Shown: piece by piece, positions 22,359 through 31,539 of the stretch
How the letters are laid out: each line of letters opens with the position of its first letter
Numbering within the stretch: the stretch's first letter is position 1
NCBI GenBank assembly: GCA_013540605.1
Contig: JABVCK010000027.1
Location: forward strand, 124,001-188,000
From: Bacillota bacterium
Lineage (GTDB): Bacteria; Bacillota; Clostridia; Ch29
Direction: 5' to 3'
Length of the DNA: 64,000 bases
Notes under the pieces: model-generated
What the model was told of the DNA's origin: nothing
Database searches by the model: none
The model's input: only the letters and a program-made list of their open reading frames with translations
Made by a program: the position numbers and the translations under genes

Positions 22359-22883
22359 TTATGCAGACTGTTTTTCTTTGATAGCGTCCAGAGTATAAAC
22401 AAGGTTTCTGATATTTGCCTGCAATACGTTTACAAACCCTGTAATAGGGGCGTTCAGACCACCAAGTACCTGGGCAACAAGAACTTCTTTTGACGGCAGG
22501 TCTGCAAGAGCTTTAACATCTTCCAGGCTCAAGACCTTATTCTCTATCATCCCTACCTTGATATCCAGCTTGTCATGGACTTTGGCAAAGTCAGATATAA
22601 TCTTCGCCGGCGTTACCGGGTCCCCGAACCCAAGGGCTATTGCATTGGGTCCTGTCAGATAGTCTTCAAAACCTTTTATACCGAGCTCGTTAAATGCCCT
22701 TGTCATCAGGGTGTTTTTGTAGACCTTGTATTCCACTCCTGCTTCCCTGGATTTTTTTCGCAGTTCGGTGACTTCTTCAACGTTAAGCCCCCTATAGTCA
22801 ACCAGCACCATGGATACTGCTTTTTGAAGCTTTTCTTTGATCTCATTCACTAACTGTTCCTTAGCCAGCCTGTTGTTGGACAA
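22359..22883 (-). CDS. rplJ: 50S ribosomal protein L10 (TTG start)
   Basis: 174 residues starting at TTG 22883 after GGAGGTG. It shows VLVDYRGLNVEEVTELRKK and YKVYKNTLMTRAF, the rRNA-binding half, and a C-terminal helix for L12 dimers. In Bacillota the L10(L12)4 complex represses its own operon through the leader found upstream here. Confidence 0.96.
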   Translation of the reverse strand: MSNNRLAKEQLVNEIKEKLQKAVSMVLVDYRGLNVEEVTELRKKSREAGVEYKVYKNTLMTRAFNELGIKGFEDYLTGPNAIALGFGDPVTPAKIISDFAKVHDKLDIKVGMIENKVLSLEDVKALADLPSKEVLVAQVLGGLNAPITGFVNVLQANIRNLVYTLDAIKEKQSA

Positions 22884-22925
22884 ATGCTATTACACCTCCT
22901 TCTGAAACCAGTTATCAGTTGACAG

Positions 22926-23062
22926 ACAAAATTAAAACCTCTACCCTAAGACAGGTAGAGGTAATAGTCATATCAGTAGTCAGATTTATCTAACTTCGTC
23001 ATTTACCTCGGTAGGAATATTTAAGCCGGCGGCTCCTACTGTCTTAGGTAGATATTTAATTT
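22926..23062 (-). ncRNA. L10 leader (rplJL autoregulatory element) with attenuator hairpin
   Basis: The minus strand carries the L10-leader core (CTAAGACAGTAGG ... GGCTTAAAT ... CCTACCGAGGT) at about 22990-23060. It ends in a hairpin with ACCTCTACC/GGTAGAGGT arms (22937-22962) followed by TTTTAATTTT. This matches the known arrangement where binding of L10(L12)4 to a kink-turn favours the terminator. It sits directly before rplJ, as expected. Confidence 0.85.
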
Positions 23063-23098
23063 GTGGTTTCCCTATAAAATATACCCGTAATCAAGTGA

Positions 23099-23797
23099 TT
23101 ATTCAAGAACCTTTGCCGGATTTATTTTTACTCCGGGACCCATAGTGCTCGAAACAACCACACTCTTTAGGTATTGCCCCTTCGAAGCAGCGGGTTTAGC
23201 CTTTATTATTGCTTCCATGAGAGTTTTATAGTTGTCTAAAAGCTTCTCAACACCAAATGATACTTTACCAATCGGTGCATGGGCTATACTGGTCTTGTCA
23301 ACCCTGTACTCTATCTTACCTGCTTTAATTTCATTTATTGCCTTGCCTACCTCAAAGGTTACTGTGCCTGATTTGGGATTGGGCATCAGTCCCTTGGGAC
23401 CAAGAACTCTACCCAATCTACCCACTACGTTCATTACATCGGGGGTCGCCACCACGACATCAAAGTCAAACCAGTTCTCTTTCTGGATTTTTTCCACGTA
23501 ATCTTCAAGACCTACATGGTCGGCTCCCGCTTCTTCCGCTTCCCTAACTTTCTCCCCCTTGGTAAGAACAAGAACCCTTCTAGTTTTTCCTGTTCCATGG
23601 GGCAACACTATCGCACCCCTCACCTGCTGGTCGGCATGTCTGGGGTCAACCCCCAGTTTAATTGATATTTCCACAGTTTCGTCAAAATTAGCCTTTGCTG
23701 TTTTAGTGACCAGATCCATTGCTTCTGCAGGATCGTATAACTTTTCCCTGTCGACAAGCTTTGCACTGTCTTGATATTTTTTACCTCGTTTTGGCAT
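23099..23797 (-). CDS. rplA: 50S ribosomal protein L1
   Basis: 232 residues, normal for L1. Conserved parts include [20 protein letters not shown] and [15 protein letters not shown]1 forms the mobile stalk at the E site and represses rplKA in some bacteria. It follows rplK by 63 nt. Confidence 0.97.
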   Translation of the reverse strand: MPKRGKKYQDSAKLVDREKLYDPAEAMDLVTKTAKANFDETVEISIKLGVDPRHADQQVRGAIVLPHGTGKTRRVLVLTKGEKVREAEEAGADHVGLEDYVEKIQKENWFDFDVVVATPDVMNVVGRLGRVLGPKGLMPNPKSGTVTFEVGKAINEIKAGKIEYRVDKTSIAHAPIGKVSFGVEKLLDNYKTLMEAIIKAKPAASKGQYLKSVVVSSTMGPGVKINPAKVLE

Positions 23798-23860
23798 TTC
23801 TATAAACCTCCTTTGTGGTATGAACGGTAATGCTACCTCCCACTATTCAAACCGGTCAAT

Positions 23861-24286
23861 CTATTCTTCCACTACTAATCCCATACTTCTGGCTGTTCCT
23901 TCAATCATGCTCATTGCAGTTTCAATGCTTCCGGCGTTAAGATCGGGCATCTTCAGTTCAGCAATCTCTCTAATCTTCGCCTTGGAAACCTTCCCTACCT
24001 TCACTCTATTGGGTTCACCAGAACCGCTCTCTATCCCTGCTGCCTTCTTTAACAGTACAGGAGCAGGAGGTGTCTTGGTTATGAAGGTAAATGACCTGTC
24101 CTGATATATAGTGATTACAACAGGAATGACAAGACCTACTTCTTTTGCAGTCCTCTCGTTGAACTCCTTACAGAACCCCATAATATTGACGCCATGAGGT
24201 CCCAACGCTGTACCTACAGGTGGTGCCGGAGTCGCTTTTCCTGCTGGTATTTGCAATTTCACCATTCCAACAACCTTTTTTGCCAT
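23861..24286 (-). CDS. rplK: 50S ribosomal protein L11
   Basis: 141 residues. The N-terminal [20 protein letters not shown] and [15 protein letters not shown] blocks are diagnostic. L11 binds the GTPase-associated rRNA region and is needed for RelA activation and thiostrepton action. It follows nusG by 30 nt. Confidence 0.97.
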   Translation of the reverse strand: MAKKVVGMVKLQIPAGKATPAPPVGTALGPHGVNIMGFCKEFNERTAKEVGLVIPVVITIYQDRSFTFITKTPPAPVLLKKAAGIESGSGEPNRVKVGKVSKAKIREIAELKMPDLNAGSIETAMSMIEGTARSMGLVVEE

Positions 24287-24316
24287 GATGCTACACCTCC
24301 TTCACGAATTCTTTAA

Positions 24317-24844
24317 CTACCTGATTTTTTCGATTTGTGAGAAGTCCAGCTCAACGGGTGTTTCTCTACCGAACATTGATATAAGAACCTTGACCTTGTG
24401 TTTGTCAAGGTTGATTTCTTCAATAGCACCGATAAAATTCTCAAAGGGTCCGCTAACAACTTTGACGGAATCCTTGACTTTAAAGTCAACGACAATGTTT
24501 ATTTCTTCCACACCAAGGTTCCTAATCTCTTCATCGGTTAGTGGAACGGGCTTTGACCCAGGACCAACAAATCCGGTAACGCCGCGGGTATTACGTACGA
24601 CATACCATGATTCATCGTTCATGGCCATCTTAACCAACACATACCCGGGAAATACCTTTTTTAGGGTCTTTTTTAACTTCCCATTTTTTCTTTCATAATG
24701 CTCTTCCATGGGAACCTGAACCTCTTGAATGACGTCCTGCATGCCCCGGTTCTCTACTGCCTTTTCAAGGTTGGCCTTTACCTTATTCTCATAACCAGAA
24801 TAAGTATGTATAACATACCACTTTGCTTGTTGTAATTCAGGCAT
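24317..24844 (-). CDS. nusG: Transcription antitermination/pausing factor NusG
   Basis: 175 residues. The NGN domain (WYVIHTYSGYENKVKANLEK, then FPGYVLVKM and NTRGVTGFVG) is followed by a KOW domain near the C-terminus (KVVSGPFENFIGAIEEI). It links RNA polymerase with the ribosome or Rho. It lies between secE and rplK as usual. Confidence 0.97.
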   Translation of the reverse strand: MPELQQAKWYVIHTYSGYENKVKANLEKAVENRGMQDVIQEVQVPMEEHYERKNGKLKKTLKKVFPGYVLVKMAMNDESWYVVRNTRGVTGFVGPGSKPVPLTDEEIRNLGVEEINIVVDFKVKDSVKVVSGPFENFIGAIEEINLDKHKVKVLISMFGRETPVELDFSQIEKIR

Positions 24845-24877
24845 AAACTTAAGGGCCTTAGCGGCCCTTCCCTCCTT

Positions 24878-25084
24878 TTATCTGATTATTAAGCCCAGAA
24901 TATTACCGAAGGCAATGTCGACTATCCAGATTAAAAGAGCTGCTAGTGCAACGGAAACGAATACCACCGATGTATAGGACACCAGTTCTTTTCTATTCGG
25001 CCACGTAACCTTTTTCAGTTCGGACCTCGTATCTTTAGTAAATTTGGTTAGTTTTCCAAAAGCACTCGTCTTTTCGTTCGCCAC
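24878..25084 (-). CDS. secE: Protein translocase subunit SecE
   Basis: 68 residues with an amphipathic N-terminal half (ELKKVTWPNRKELVSYTSVV, the SecE signature) and one membrane helix. It is the single-helix Gram-positive form that clamps SecY. It follows rpmG by 19 nt. Confidence 0.96.
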   Translation of the reverse strand: MANEKTSAFGKLTKFTKDTRSELKKVTWPNRKELVSYTSVVFVSVALAALLIWIVDIAFGNILGLIIR

Positions 25085-25103
25085 TTCTTCTCACACCTTC
25101 AAA

Positions 25104-25253
25104 TTATTTTGTTTCCCTGTGAAGAGTATGCTTGCTGCAGAATTTGCAGTATTTGTTCATCTCGATTCTTTCCGGGTTGTTCTTCTTATTCTTTAATGTG
25201 TTGTAGTTTCTCTGTTTGCACTCCGTACACGCCAGGGTTACTTTAACTCGCAT
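25104..25253 (-). CDS. rpmG: 50S ribosomal protein L33, zinc-binding form
   Basis: A 49-residue ORF starting [19 protein letters not shown] with cysteine pairs CTEC and CKFC, the zinc-carrying L33 form. AGGAGGTGTGGTT precedes the ATG. It lies between tuf and secE, its normal place in Bacillota. Confidence 0.95.
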   Translation of the reverse strand: MRVKVTLACTECKQRNYNTLKNKKNNPERIEMNKYCKFCSKHTLHRETK

Positions 25254-25263
25254 AACCACACCT

Positions 25264-25285
25264 CCTGAACCACTGAGCTATCCCT
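25264..25285 (-). other. Possible tRNA 5'-half remnant in front of rpmG
   Basis: The minus strand reads AGGGATAGCTCAGTGGTTCA directly before the rpmG ribosome binding site. This is the acceptor 5' strand plus D-arm pattern of a bacterial tRNA, but no anticodon or T arm follows. In many Clostridia a tRNA-Trp gene lies in this neighbourhood. It could be a relic or a coincidence. Confidence 0.3.
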
Positions 25286-25351
25286 CGTTATGCACTGTAG
25301 GATTACCAATAGAATTTACCATAGTTTTATTTTGTTGTCAATAACTAAAGC

Positions 25352-26542
25352 TTACTCCAGAACCTTGGATACTACTCCGGATCCTACAGTCCTTCCGCCT
25401 TCCCTTATTGCAAAGCGCAGGCCTTCCTCTGCAGCTATGGGAGTTATCAGGTTGATTGTCATCGTTATATTATCTCCAGGCATGCACATTTCTACTCCCT
25501 CGGGTAAACCTATGCTTCCTGTTACGTCTGTTGTCCTGAAGTAAAACTGCGGCCTGTATCCGTTGAAGAAGGGTGTGTGCCTTCCGCCTTCTTCCTTGGT
25601 CAGTACGTATACTTCTGCTTCAAACTTTGTATGGGGCTTTATGCTACCCGGCTTGGCCAGTACCTGTCCCCTCTCTATTTCGTTACGCTGTACTCCCCTC
25701 AGAAGCGCTCCTATGTTGTCTCCAGCCACCGCCTGGTCAAGCAGCTTCCTGAACATCTCTACTCCTGTTACTACTACTGTCCTTGTCTCTTCGGTCAACC
25801 CTACTATCTCTACCTGATCCTGTACCTTCAGGGTCCCCCTTTCTACCCTTCCTGTTGCCACTGTTCCCCTGCCGGTTATGCTGAATACGTCCTCCACAGG
25901 CATCAGGAACGGTTTGTCGGTCTCCCTTTGGGGGGTCGGAATGTATTCGTCTACTGCTTTCATCAGCTCTACTACTGAATTCGCCCATTCGCTGTTCGGG
26001 TCTTCCAGCGCTTTTAGGGCTGAACCTCTGATTACGGGCACCTCATCTCCCGGAAATTCGTATTCGTTCAACAGGTCCCTTACTTCCATCTCTACCAGCT
26101 CTATCAGCTCTTCGTCATCCACCATGTCGCATTTGTTCAGGTATACCACTATGTATGGTACGTTAACCTGTCGCGCCAGTAGTATGTGTTCCCTTGTCTG
26201 CGGCATCGGACCGTCTGCCGCCGATACTACCAGGATGGCTCCGTCCATCTGTGCCGCCCCCGTTATCATGTTCTTTACGTAGTCGGCGTGTCCGGGACAG
26301 TCTACGTGGGCGTAGTGCCTGTTCTTTGTCTCGTATTCTACGTGCGCTGTGGAGATGGTTATACCCCTTTCTTTCTCTTCCGGTGCCTTGTCTATCTGGT
26401 CGTATGCGGTTGCTACTGCTCCGCCTTCCTGCGCCAGTTTAAAGGTTATTGCCGCTGTCAGCGTAGTCTTGCCATGGTCAATATGACCTATCGTCCCAAC
26501 GTTTACGTGCGGTTTATTCCTCTCAAATTTTGCCTTTCCCAT
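25352..26542 (-). CDS. tuf: Elongation factor Tu (copy 2)
   Basis: Encodes the same 396-residue EF-Tu as 9551-10741, with all GTP-binding motifs. Two tuf genes are common in Clostridia. This one lies alone between tRNA-Thr and rpmG and is not preceded by fusA, so it must use a promoter near the tRNA or upstream of it. Confidence 0.98.
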   Translation of the reverse strand: MGKAKFERNKPHVNVGTIGHIDHGKTTLTAAITFKLAQEGGAVATAYDQIDKAPEEKERGITISTAHVEYETKNRHYAHVDCPGHADYVKNMITGAAQMDGAILVVSAADGPMPQTREHILLARQVNVPYIVVYLNKCDMVDDEELIELVEMEVRDLLNEYEFPGDEVPVIRGSALKALEDPNSEWANSVVELMKAVDEYIPTPQRETDKPFLMPVEDVFSITGRGTVATGRVERGTLKVQDQVEIVGLTEETRTVVVTGVEMFRKLLDQAVAGDNIGALLRGVQRNEIERGQVLAKPGSIKPHTKFEAEVYVLTKEEGGRHTPFFNGYRPQFYFRTTDVTGSIGLPEGVEMCMPGDNITMTINLITPIAAEEGLRFAIREGGRTVGSGVVSKVLE

Positions 26543-26570
26543 CGTTTCTTTTTCCTCCTTTATTTAAGGT
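25352..26570. repeat. Near-identical 1,219-bp tuf repeat, copy 2
   Basis: Direct copy of 9551-10769, with one base difference noticed. Flanking sequences differ fully on both sides: the base before the stop is C instead of G, and after AAGGT the copies diverge. The pair could recombine and delete or invert nothing but delete the 15.8 kb between them, since they are in direct orientation. Confidence 0.92.
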
Positions 26571-26635
26571 GTCCCCAATTAATAGTAAAATACCGCTCAG
26601 AAAACCGTTCCTGGCGTTTCATAATAGAATAAATA

Positions 26636-26711
26636 TGGAGCCCACGGCCGGACTTGAACCGGTGACCTCCGCCTTACCAAGGCGACGCTCTACCTGCTGA
26701 GCTACGTGGGC
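26636..26711 (-). tRNA. tRNA-Thr (anticodon GGT)
   Basis: The minus strand gives GCCCACG as acceptor 5' strand, TAGCTCAG D-arm, an anticodon stem with loop TTGGTAA (anticodon GGT), a GGTTCAAGT T loop, matching CGTGGGC and an encoded CCA. All stems pair. It lies upstream of the second tuf gene, in the same direction. Confidence 0.95.
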
Positions 26712-26811
26712 AAAGATTTATGCTAGATTTTATTCATTTCGACCCGCCAGTATACCATTTTACTATATGTTACCCTACGGTGTCAAGAAATATTATTCTG
26801 AAAAATCTGCC

Positions 26812-27462
26812 TTATTCCCTGGTATTTAAGTACCTTTCCAGCTTCCTCTTAACCCTCTGCAGAGCGTTGTCGATAGATTTAACGTGGCGGTCCAGATCGC
26901 ATGCAATTTCCTGGTAGGATTTACCCTGTAGGTAGGACATCAGAACCTCCCATTCCAGATCGCTTAGAATCTCGCCTATTTTATTTTCAATGTTAACAAA
27001 CTCTTCCCTGCTGATAATCAGTTCCTCTGGGTCGGTAACACGGGACCCCGACAGAATATCCAGCAGTGTCCTGTCTGATTCTTCGTCATACAACGGCTTA
27101 TTCAGTGAAACGTAGGAATTCAAGGGAATGTGCTTCTGCCTTGTGGCTGTCTTGATAGCAGTTATTATCTGGCGTGTAATACACAACTCCGCAAATGCCC
27201 TGAAAGAAGAGAGTTTATCCTGTCTGAAATCTCTGATTGCCTTGTAAAGCCCTATCATACCTTCCTGAACAATATCTTCGCGGTCTGCACCGATTAGAAA
27301 ATATGACCTTGCCTTTGCCCGCACAAAGTTTTTATACTTGTTTATCAGGTATTCGGCAGCTTTACAATTTCCCTCCTTTGCTTGTTGTACAATTTCCTCA
27401 TCGAGCATCATTTCATAGTGCTTATAAGCTAAATCATCACGGCCTCTTGCTCCCACAAGCAT
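26812..27462 (-). CDS. sigH: Stage 0 sporulation sigma factor SigH
   Basis: 216 residues from the ATG at 27462. Region 2 holds YLINKYKNFVRAKARSYF and DREDIVQEGMIGLYKAIRDF, and a region 4 HTH follows (SYQEIACDLDRHVKSIDNAL). SigH drives early sporulation and competence genes. GGAGG lies just before this ATG. In-frame starts at 27498 and 27534 would lie at or upstream of the expected transcription start and are less likely. The position between yacP and the tuf/rpmG/secE group is that of Bacillus sigH. Confidence 0.95.
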   Translation of the reverse strand: MLVGARGRDDLAYKHYEMMLDEEIVQQAKEGNCKAAEYLINKYKNFVRAKARSYFLIGADREDIVQEGMIGLYKAIRDFRQDKLSSFRAFAELCITRQIITAIKTATRQKHIPLNSYVSLNKPLYDEESDRTLLDILSGSRVTDPEELIISREEFVNIENKIGEILSDLEWEVLMSYLQGKSYQEIACDLDRHVKSIDNALQRVKRKLERYLNTRE

Positions 27463-27504
27463 CGCCTCCAGCAAAGGTTTTTTGCCCCGTTGAACCATAC
27501 AATT

Positions 27505-27534
27505 ATTATATATTAATTTTTTTTTATTAGTCAA
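27505..27534 (-). promoter_or_regulatory. Probable sigma-A promoter of sigH
   Basis: On the minus strand TTGACT (27529-27534) and TATAAT (27505-27510) are 18 bases apart, in a very A/T-rich segment right after the yacP stop. Start of transcription would fall near 27498, which supports the downstream ATG at 27462 as the true start. Confidence 0.55.
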
Positions 27535-27540
27535 GCCAAG

Positions 27541-28053
27541 CTATCTCTCTTTCCGCCATTTTTGCAATCTACTCGCGACATCCGGCGATAAATTGCTGTC
27601 AACGGTATTAATCCTATCTTTGCCTTTATCCAAAAACTTACGTTTAATGTCCTTATCGAATACTTGGACCAACCCCCGCAGTTCGCTCGCAGATATTCTT
27701 ATCCCACCCATTGCCATAATCACCTGCTGTTCTGTCCAGTCGGAAGTTGCTACCCGCACCAGCCCCTTTTTCGACATGGCCTTAATGCTCTTTTCTATGT
27801 AACTATCGGCGGTTTCATGCTCTCTGGTATAGATAACCTGTACGCCATCCACCGTTTCGAGCGTCCCAGTATTTCCCTTGACAAGGTGCCCGTCAAAAAC
27901 GACAATCACCTTAATACCTTTATATGCTTGAAAGCCCGCCATTATTTCTATTAGTTTGTCCCGGGCGGCTTCAATATTATCCCTGAATAGGCTTCTTAAC
28001 TCCGGCCAGGCATTTATTATGTTGTACCCGTCTACAATCAAATATTCCTTCAT
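27541..28053 (-). CDS. NYN-domain ribonuclease, YacP/Rae1 family
   Basis: 170 residues. YLIVDGYNIINAWPEL and VIVVFDGH supply the first acidic residues of the NYN (PIN-like) fold, and ATSDWTEQQVIMAMGG supplies the later Asp and the conserved region. In Bacillus the homologue Rae1 cleaves mRNA in the ribosomal A site. It follows rlmB by 14 nt and precedes sigH, the conserved order. Confidence 0.9.
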   Translation of the reverse strand: MKEYLIVDGYNIINAWPELRSLFRDNIEAARDKLIEIMAGFQAYKGIKVIVVFDGHLVKGNTGTLETVDGVQVIYTREHETADSYIEKSIKAMSKKGLVRVATSDWTEQQVIMAMGGIRISASELRGLVQVFDKDIKRKFLDKGKDRINTVDSNLSPDVASRLQKWRKER

Positions 28054-28067
28054 AGTCCCTTCACCCG

Positions 28068-28829
28068 TTATTTACTTTGAAGCCTATGTCTCAATATTTC
28101 ATACATCAGAACCCCGGCTGCTACGGAAGCGTTCAGGGATGATATCTCTCCCTTCATAGGTATGCTTACAATAAAATCGCATTTTTCCTTAACCAGGCGG
28201 CTGATGCCCTTGCCTTCGCTCCCTATGACCAAACCTAGGGCGCCTTTTAAGTCTGCATTGTACATTGATTCGCCTTCCATATCCGCCCCTGCAATCCACA
28301 GACCCATACCCTTCAACTCTTCAATCGCCCGAACCAGGTTGGTTACCTGCACAACCGGAATATGCTCCACGGCTCCTGCGGAGGCTTTGATAACCGTTGA
28401 ATTGACCCCTGCGGAATTTCTCCTGGGAATTATCACTGCGTGGGCGCCGCAGCAGTTGGCCGTCCTGATTATCGCGCCCAGGTTATGGGGATCGGTAATC
28501 TTATCAAGAATGATAACAAGCGGCGCTTCACCCTTTTCCCTTGCACCGTTTATTATACCTTCCAAATCCTCGGAATACCGGAATTTTGACACCTCCGCAA
28601 TAATTCCCTGGTGCGAGCCGGTAACAGAAATGCTGTCCAGCATTCCCCTGTCTGAATACTCTACTCTCACACCCATATCCAGCGCCTGCTCTATTATCCT
28701 CTTACCCGCTCCCTGCAAGCCTTTTGCGGCATATATCCTTTCAACTTCTCTTCCGGATTTCAGAACCTCCATAACCGGGTTCCTGCCTTCCACCAAATCG
28801 AACTCCCCATTATTCCCTGTTAAAACCAT
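28068..28829 (-). CDS. rlmB: 23S rRNA (guanosine-2'-O-)-methyltransferase, TrmH/SpoU family (RlmB-like)
   Basis: 253 residues from the ATG at 28829 (MVLTGNNGEFDLVEGRNPVM), with GTGGAGGG upstream. The longer open frame overlaps thyX and is rejected. The SpoU domain shows DKITDPHNLGAIIRTANCCG, LVIGSEGKGIS and IPMKGEISSLNASVAAGV, the three knot motifs that bind SAM. It probably methylates 23S rRNA, though tRNA targets cannot be excluded from sequence. Confidence 0.92.
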   Translation of the reverse strand: MVLTGNNGEFDLVEGRNPVMEVLKSGREVERIYAAKGLQGAGKRIIEQALDMGVRVEYSDRGMLDSISVTGSHQGIIAEVSKFRYSEDLEGIINGAREKGEAPLVIILDKITDPHNLGAIIRTANCCGAHAVIIPRRNSAGVNSTVIKASAGAVEHIPVVQVTNLVRAIEELKGMGLWIAGADMEGESMYNADLKGALGLVIGSEGKGISRLVKEKCDFIVSIPMKGEISSLNASVAAGVLMYEILRHRLQSK

Positions 28830-28852
28830 GGGCTTTGCCCTCCACTCGCTTT

Positions 28853-29623
28853 TTATAAATTCCGGAACATATCCCGGACTCCTTCTGCTTTTCCGCAGGT
28901 CATCCTGCCTTCCGGACAGGGTCCCTTGAGACATTCGGGTCCGGCGTTCTTAAACAGTATAGGAGCTGCTTTTCTTACCTGTCTCAGCATCTCAACTGCA
29001 AGGTCCCTGATTTCCCACTGGGCTCTGTTGCAGCACCGCAGGCTGAAAAAATTGAATAAAGACCTCGCGTTCATAGTAAATAGTATCTTTGTTTCACACG
29101 CATTCGGAAACACATACCGGGCGTCCTCGATGGCTTTTTTCTCTGCGGCCTGCTGCGCTGCCTTTTCATTCAGCCCTTCTCCGCGGACTAATTCATCATA
29201 GTGTCTCTTATATAGAATTTCCACCAGGCTGTTATAATAATCCTGGTCTTCGCGCATCGCCCTTTCAAATATCTCCTTTGCCTCGGGGATTTTTTCTATG
29301 TCGGGCGGGATTACGTAGTCGAACTGGTCCAGCTTCACATATCTCTGGGACTGCTGGGAATAGCTGGCTATCCTATGCCTGACCAGCTGATGGGTCAACA
29401 CCCTGCTGACACCTTCCACAGCAAAGGTAAAGGATGCATGCTCGATGGGGGATTGATGCCCCATTTCCATCAATATATTGAGAAACCTGCTTACCCCTTC
29501 GTCCGTGAAATTCTCCATAATCTCCTCCACACCGACCCTTGAATAGCACAGCCTGGCAGCTGCAGAAACCAGCTTGTCCGGTTCCGGAGTATGTTGGACC
29601 AGCTTTACCCTTAGTTTTGTCAT
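28853..29623 (-). CDS. thyX: FAD-dependent thymidylate synthase ThyX
   Basis: 256 residues from the ATG at 29623 (AGGGGGTCGG upstream). The ThyX motif [14 protein letters not shown] is present, along with [12 protein letters not shown] and a C-terminal CNRAQWEIR block. It makes dTMP from dUMP using FAD and methylene-tetrahydrofolate, independent of ThyA. Placement between mrnC and rlmB is common in Clostridia. Confidence 0.96.
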   Translation of the reverse strand: MTKLRVKLVQHTPEPDKLVSAAARLCYSRVGVEEIMENFTDEGVSRFLNILMEMGHQSPIEHASFTFAVEGVSRVLTHQLVRHRIASYSQQSQRYVKLDQFDYVIPPDIEKIPEAKEIFERAMREDQDYYNSLVEILYKRHYDELVRGEGLNEKAAQQAAEKKAIEDARYVFPNACETKILFTMNARSLFNFFSLRCCNRAQWEIRDLAVEMLRQVRKAAPILFKNAGPECLKGPCPEGRMTCGKAEGVRDMFRNL

Positions 29624-29644
29624 TTTCCGACCCCCTGTTCGCAT

Positions 29645-30091
29645 TTACATATCCATATCAAATCCAACCTGATTATACGACATGTCCAGGATTTCCATCA
29701 GCCTGTCATTTGAGCCCGCCAGCAGCAAATACCCCACCAGCGCTTCAAAGCCCGTAGCATACCTGTACTGTGTAATATCGGCATTCTTCGGTGATGTCCC
29801 GGATTTTGCATTTCTCCCCTTCTTAACAACAGCCCTTTCCTCTTCGCTCAGGTCATCCCAGATACCATGCACGATATCGCTCTGGGACGAAGCCCTTACA
29901 AAGCCCACGGTCAGGCGATGGAGCTTATCCGGCGGCAGCTGGCTGTTATCCTTGACTATCCTGCTTCTTATATACAGCTCGAAGCAGGCATCCCCCAGGT
30001 ACGCAAGTACAAGGGGGGACAGCATCTTTACATCGGCGCCACAAAACCTGTCCGACAGCTGGTTAGCGTATTCTTTCATCACCTGCACCAT
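29645..30091 (-). CDS. mrnC: Mini-ribonuclease III
   Basis: 148 residues. An RNase III catalytic domain without the dsRNA-binding domain: LVLAYLGDACFELYIRSRIV carries the acidic metal ligand, and TGFEALVGYLLLAG the second one. In Bacillus it matures 23S rRNA. It follows cysS. The start is uncertain between 30091 and 30079. Confidence 0.94.
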   Translation of the reverse strand: MVQVMKEYANQLSDRFCGADVKMLSPLVLAYLGDACFELYIRSRIVKDNSQLPPDKLHRLTVGFVRASSQSDIVHGIWDDLSEEERAVVKKGRNAKSGTSPKNADITQYRYATGFEALVGYLLLAGSNDRLMEILDMSYNQVGFDMDM

Positions 30092-30139
30092 CCTAAGTCA
30101 AGTTTTGTCCGAGGGTATTTCCCCGGGCAAAAGCAATCC

Positions 30140-31534
30140 CTATATCCTTTTCCATTTTACCCCCTGGGGCGTATCCTCGAGGACTATTCCCTTTGCCTTC
30201 AGTTGGTCCCTGATACTGTCGGCAACGGACCAGTTCTTTTCCTTTCTTGCCCGTTCCCTCTTTTGCACCAGTTCTTCAATTTCCTTATCAAGCCCATCGT
30301 CCTCTCGGGTCAGCAGGCCCAAAACCCCGGTAAGGCTGAGCAAAATATCAAGGGCCCCTTTTGCAAACCACGCCGAAACATCCTCTTTTACGATTACGTT
30401 TATTTCCTTCACCATCTCAAATATAGCTGCAATTGCGTCCGCAGTATTCAGGTCGTCTTCCATAGCCGCCTCGAATTTTGCCCTGAAATCCTCCAGAGCC
30501 TTCAGCTTTTGCTCCTCCCACCGAGCCGGCTCGGTGCTTGGCGCGTTTCTGGCTATATGCTCCAGGTTGCCCTTTGTGTTATACAGCCTCTCCAAGCCGC
30601 TCTTGGCCTGGTCCATCATTTCCCTGCTGAAATTTACGGGATTCCTGTAGTGGGCCGAGAGCATGAAGAACCTTACAGCCTCCAGGTCGTATTCCTTGCT
30701 GATGTCCCTAACGGTAAAAAAGTTGCCGAGGGATTTTGACATTTTTTCATTATCCACATTGATGTATCCGTTATGCAGCCAGTACCTTGCAAAGGGCTTT
30801 CCCGAAGCGCCCTCCGACTGGGCTATCTCGTTCTCATGATGTGGGAAAATCAGGTCCTGGCCGCCGGCGTGAATGTCTATGGTCTCCCCGAGGTATTTGG
30901 TTGCCATTGCCGAGCATTCTATGTGCCATCCGGGCCTCCCTTTGCCCCATGGGCTGTCCCAGGCAGGCTCCCCGGGCTTTTGCTTCTTCCAGAGAGCAAA
31001 GTCCGCGGGATTTTCCTTGGCCTCGTTTACCTCTATCCTGGCACCGGCGTTCAGTTCATCCAGGCTCTGCCCGGACAGCTTTCCGTATCCCGAAAATTTC
31101 TGGGCGCTGAAGTACACATCCCCGTCCGCTTCATAGGCCAGTCCTTTTTGCTCCAGTTTTTCTATGATCTCGATTATCTCCCCTATGTGGCAGGTGGCCC
31201 TGGGATGAACGGTGGCCCGCCTGATGCCCAGGCCGTCCGCATCGATAAAATACTCATGGATAAACCTCTCGGCCAGTTCTTCTACCGTAATGTTTTCTTC
31301 CGCTGCCCTGTTTATCATTTTATCGTCAATATCCGTGAAGTTCTGAACGAATATAACCTCATACCCCTTGTATTCCAGATATCTTCTCAGAACATCAAAG
31401 ATAATGAAAGGCCTGGCGTTGCCTATATGAAAGTAGTTGTAAACAGTCGGGCCGCACACGTACATCCTTACCTTACCCTTCTCAAGAGGCACAAATTCTT
31501 CCTTCTTCCTGGTGAGGGTGTTATAGAGTTTCAT
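30140..31534 (-). CDS. cysS: Cysteinyl-tRNA synthetase
   Basis: 464 residues, class I synthetase. HIGN sits at about residue 37 after [14 protein letters not shown], the zinc ligand HIEC follows mid-protein, and KMSKS is at about 265 ([14 protein letters not shown]). It is separated from gltX by only five bases and from mrnC by 48. Confidence 0.97.
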   Translation of the reverse strand: MKLYNTLTRKKEEFVPLEKGKVRMYVCGPTVYNYFHIGNARPFIIFDVLRRYLEYKGYEVIFVQNFTDIDDKMINRAAEENITVEELAERFIHEYFIDADGLGIRRATVHPRATCHIGEIIEIIEKLEQKGLAYEADGDVYFSAQKFSGYGKLSGQSLDELNAGARIEVNEAKENPADFALWKKQKPGEPAWDSPWGKGRPGWHIECSAMATKYLGETIDIHAGGQDLIFPHHENEIAQSEGASGKPFARYWLHNGYINVDNEKMSKSLGNFFTVRDISKEYDLEAVRFFMLSAHYRNPVNFSREMMDQAKSGLERLYNTKGNLEHIARNAPSTEPARWEEQKLKALEDFRAKFEAAMEDDLNTADAIAAIFEMVKEINVIVKEDVSAWFAKGALDILLSLTGVLGLLTREDDGLDKEIEELVQKRERARKEKNWSVADSIRDQLKAKGIVLEDTPQGVKWKRI

Positions 31535-31539
31535 GGCCC

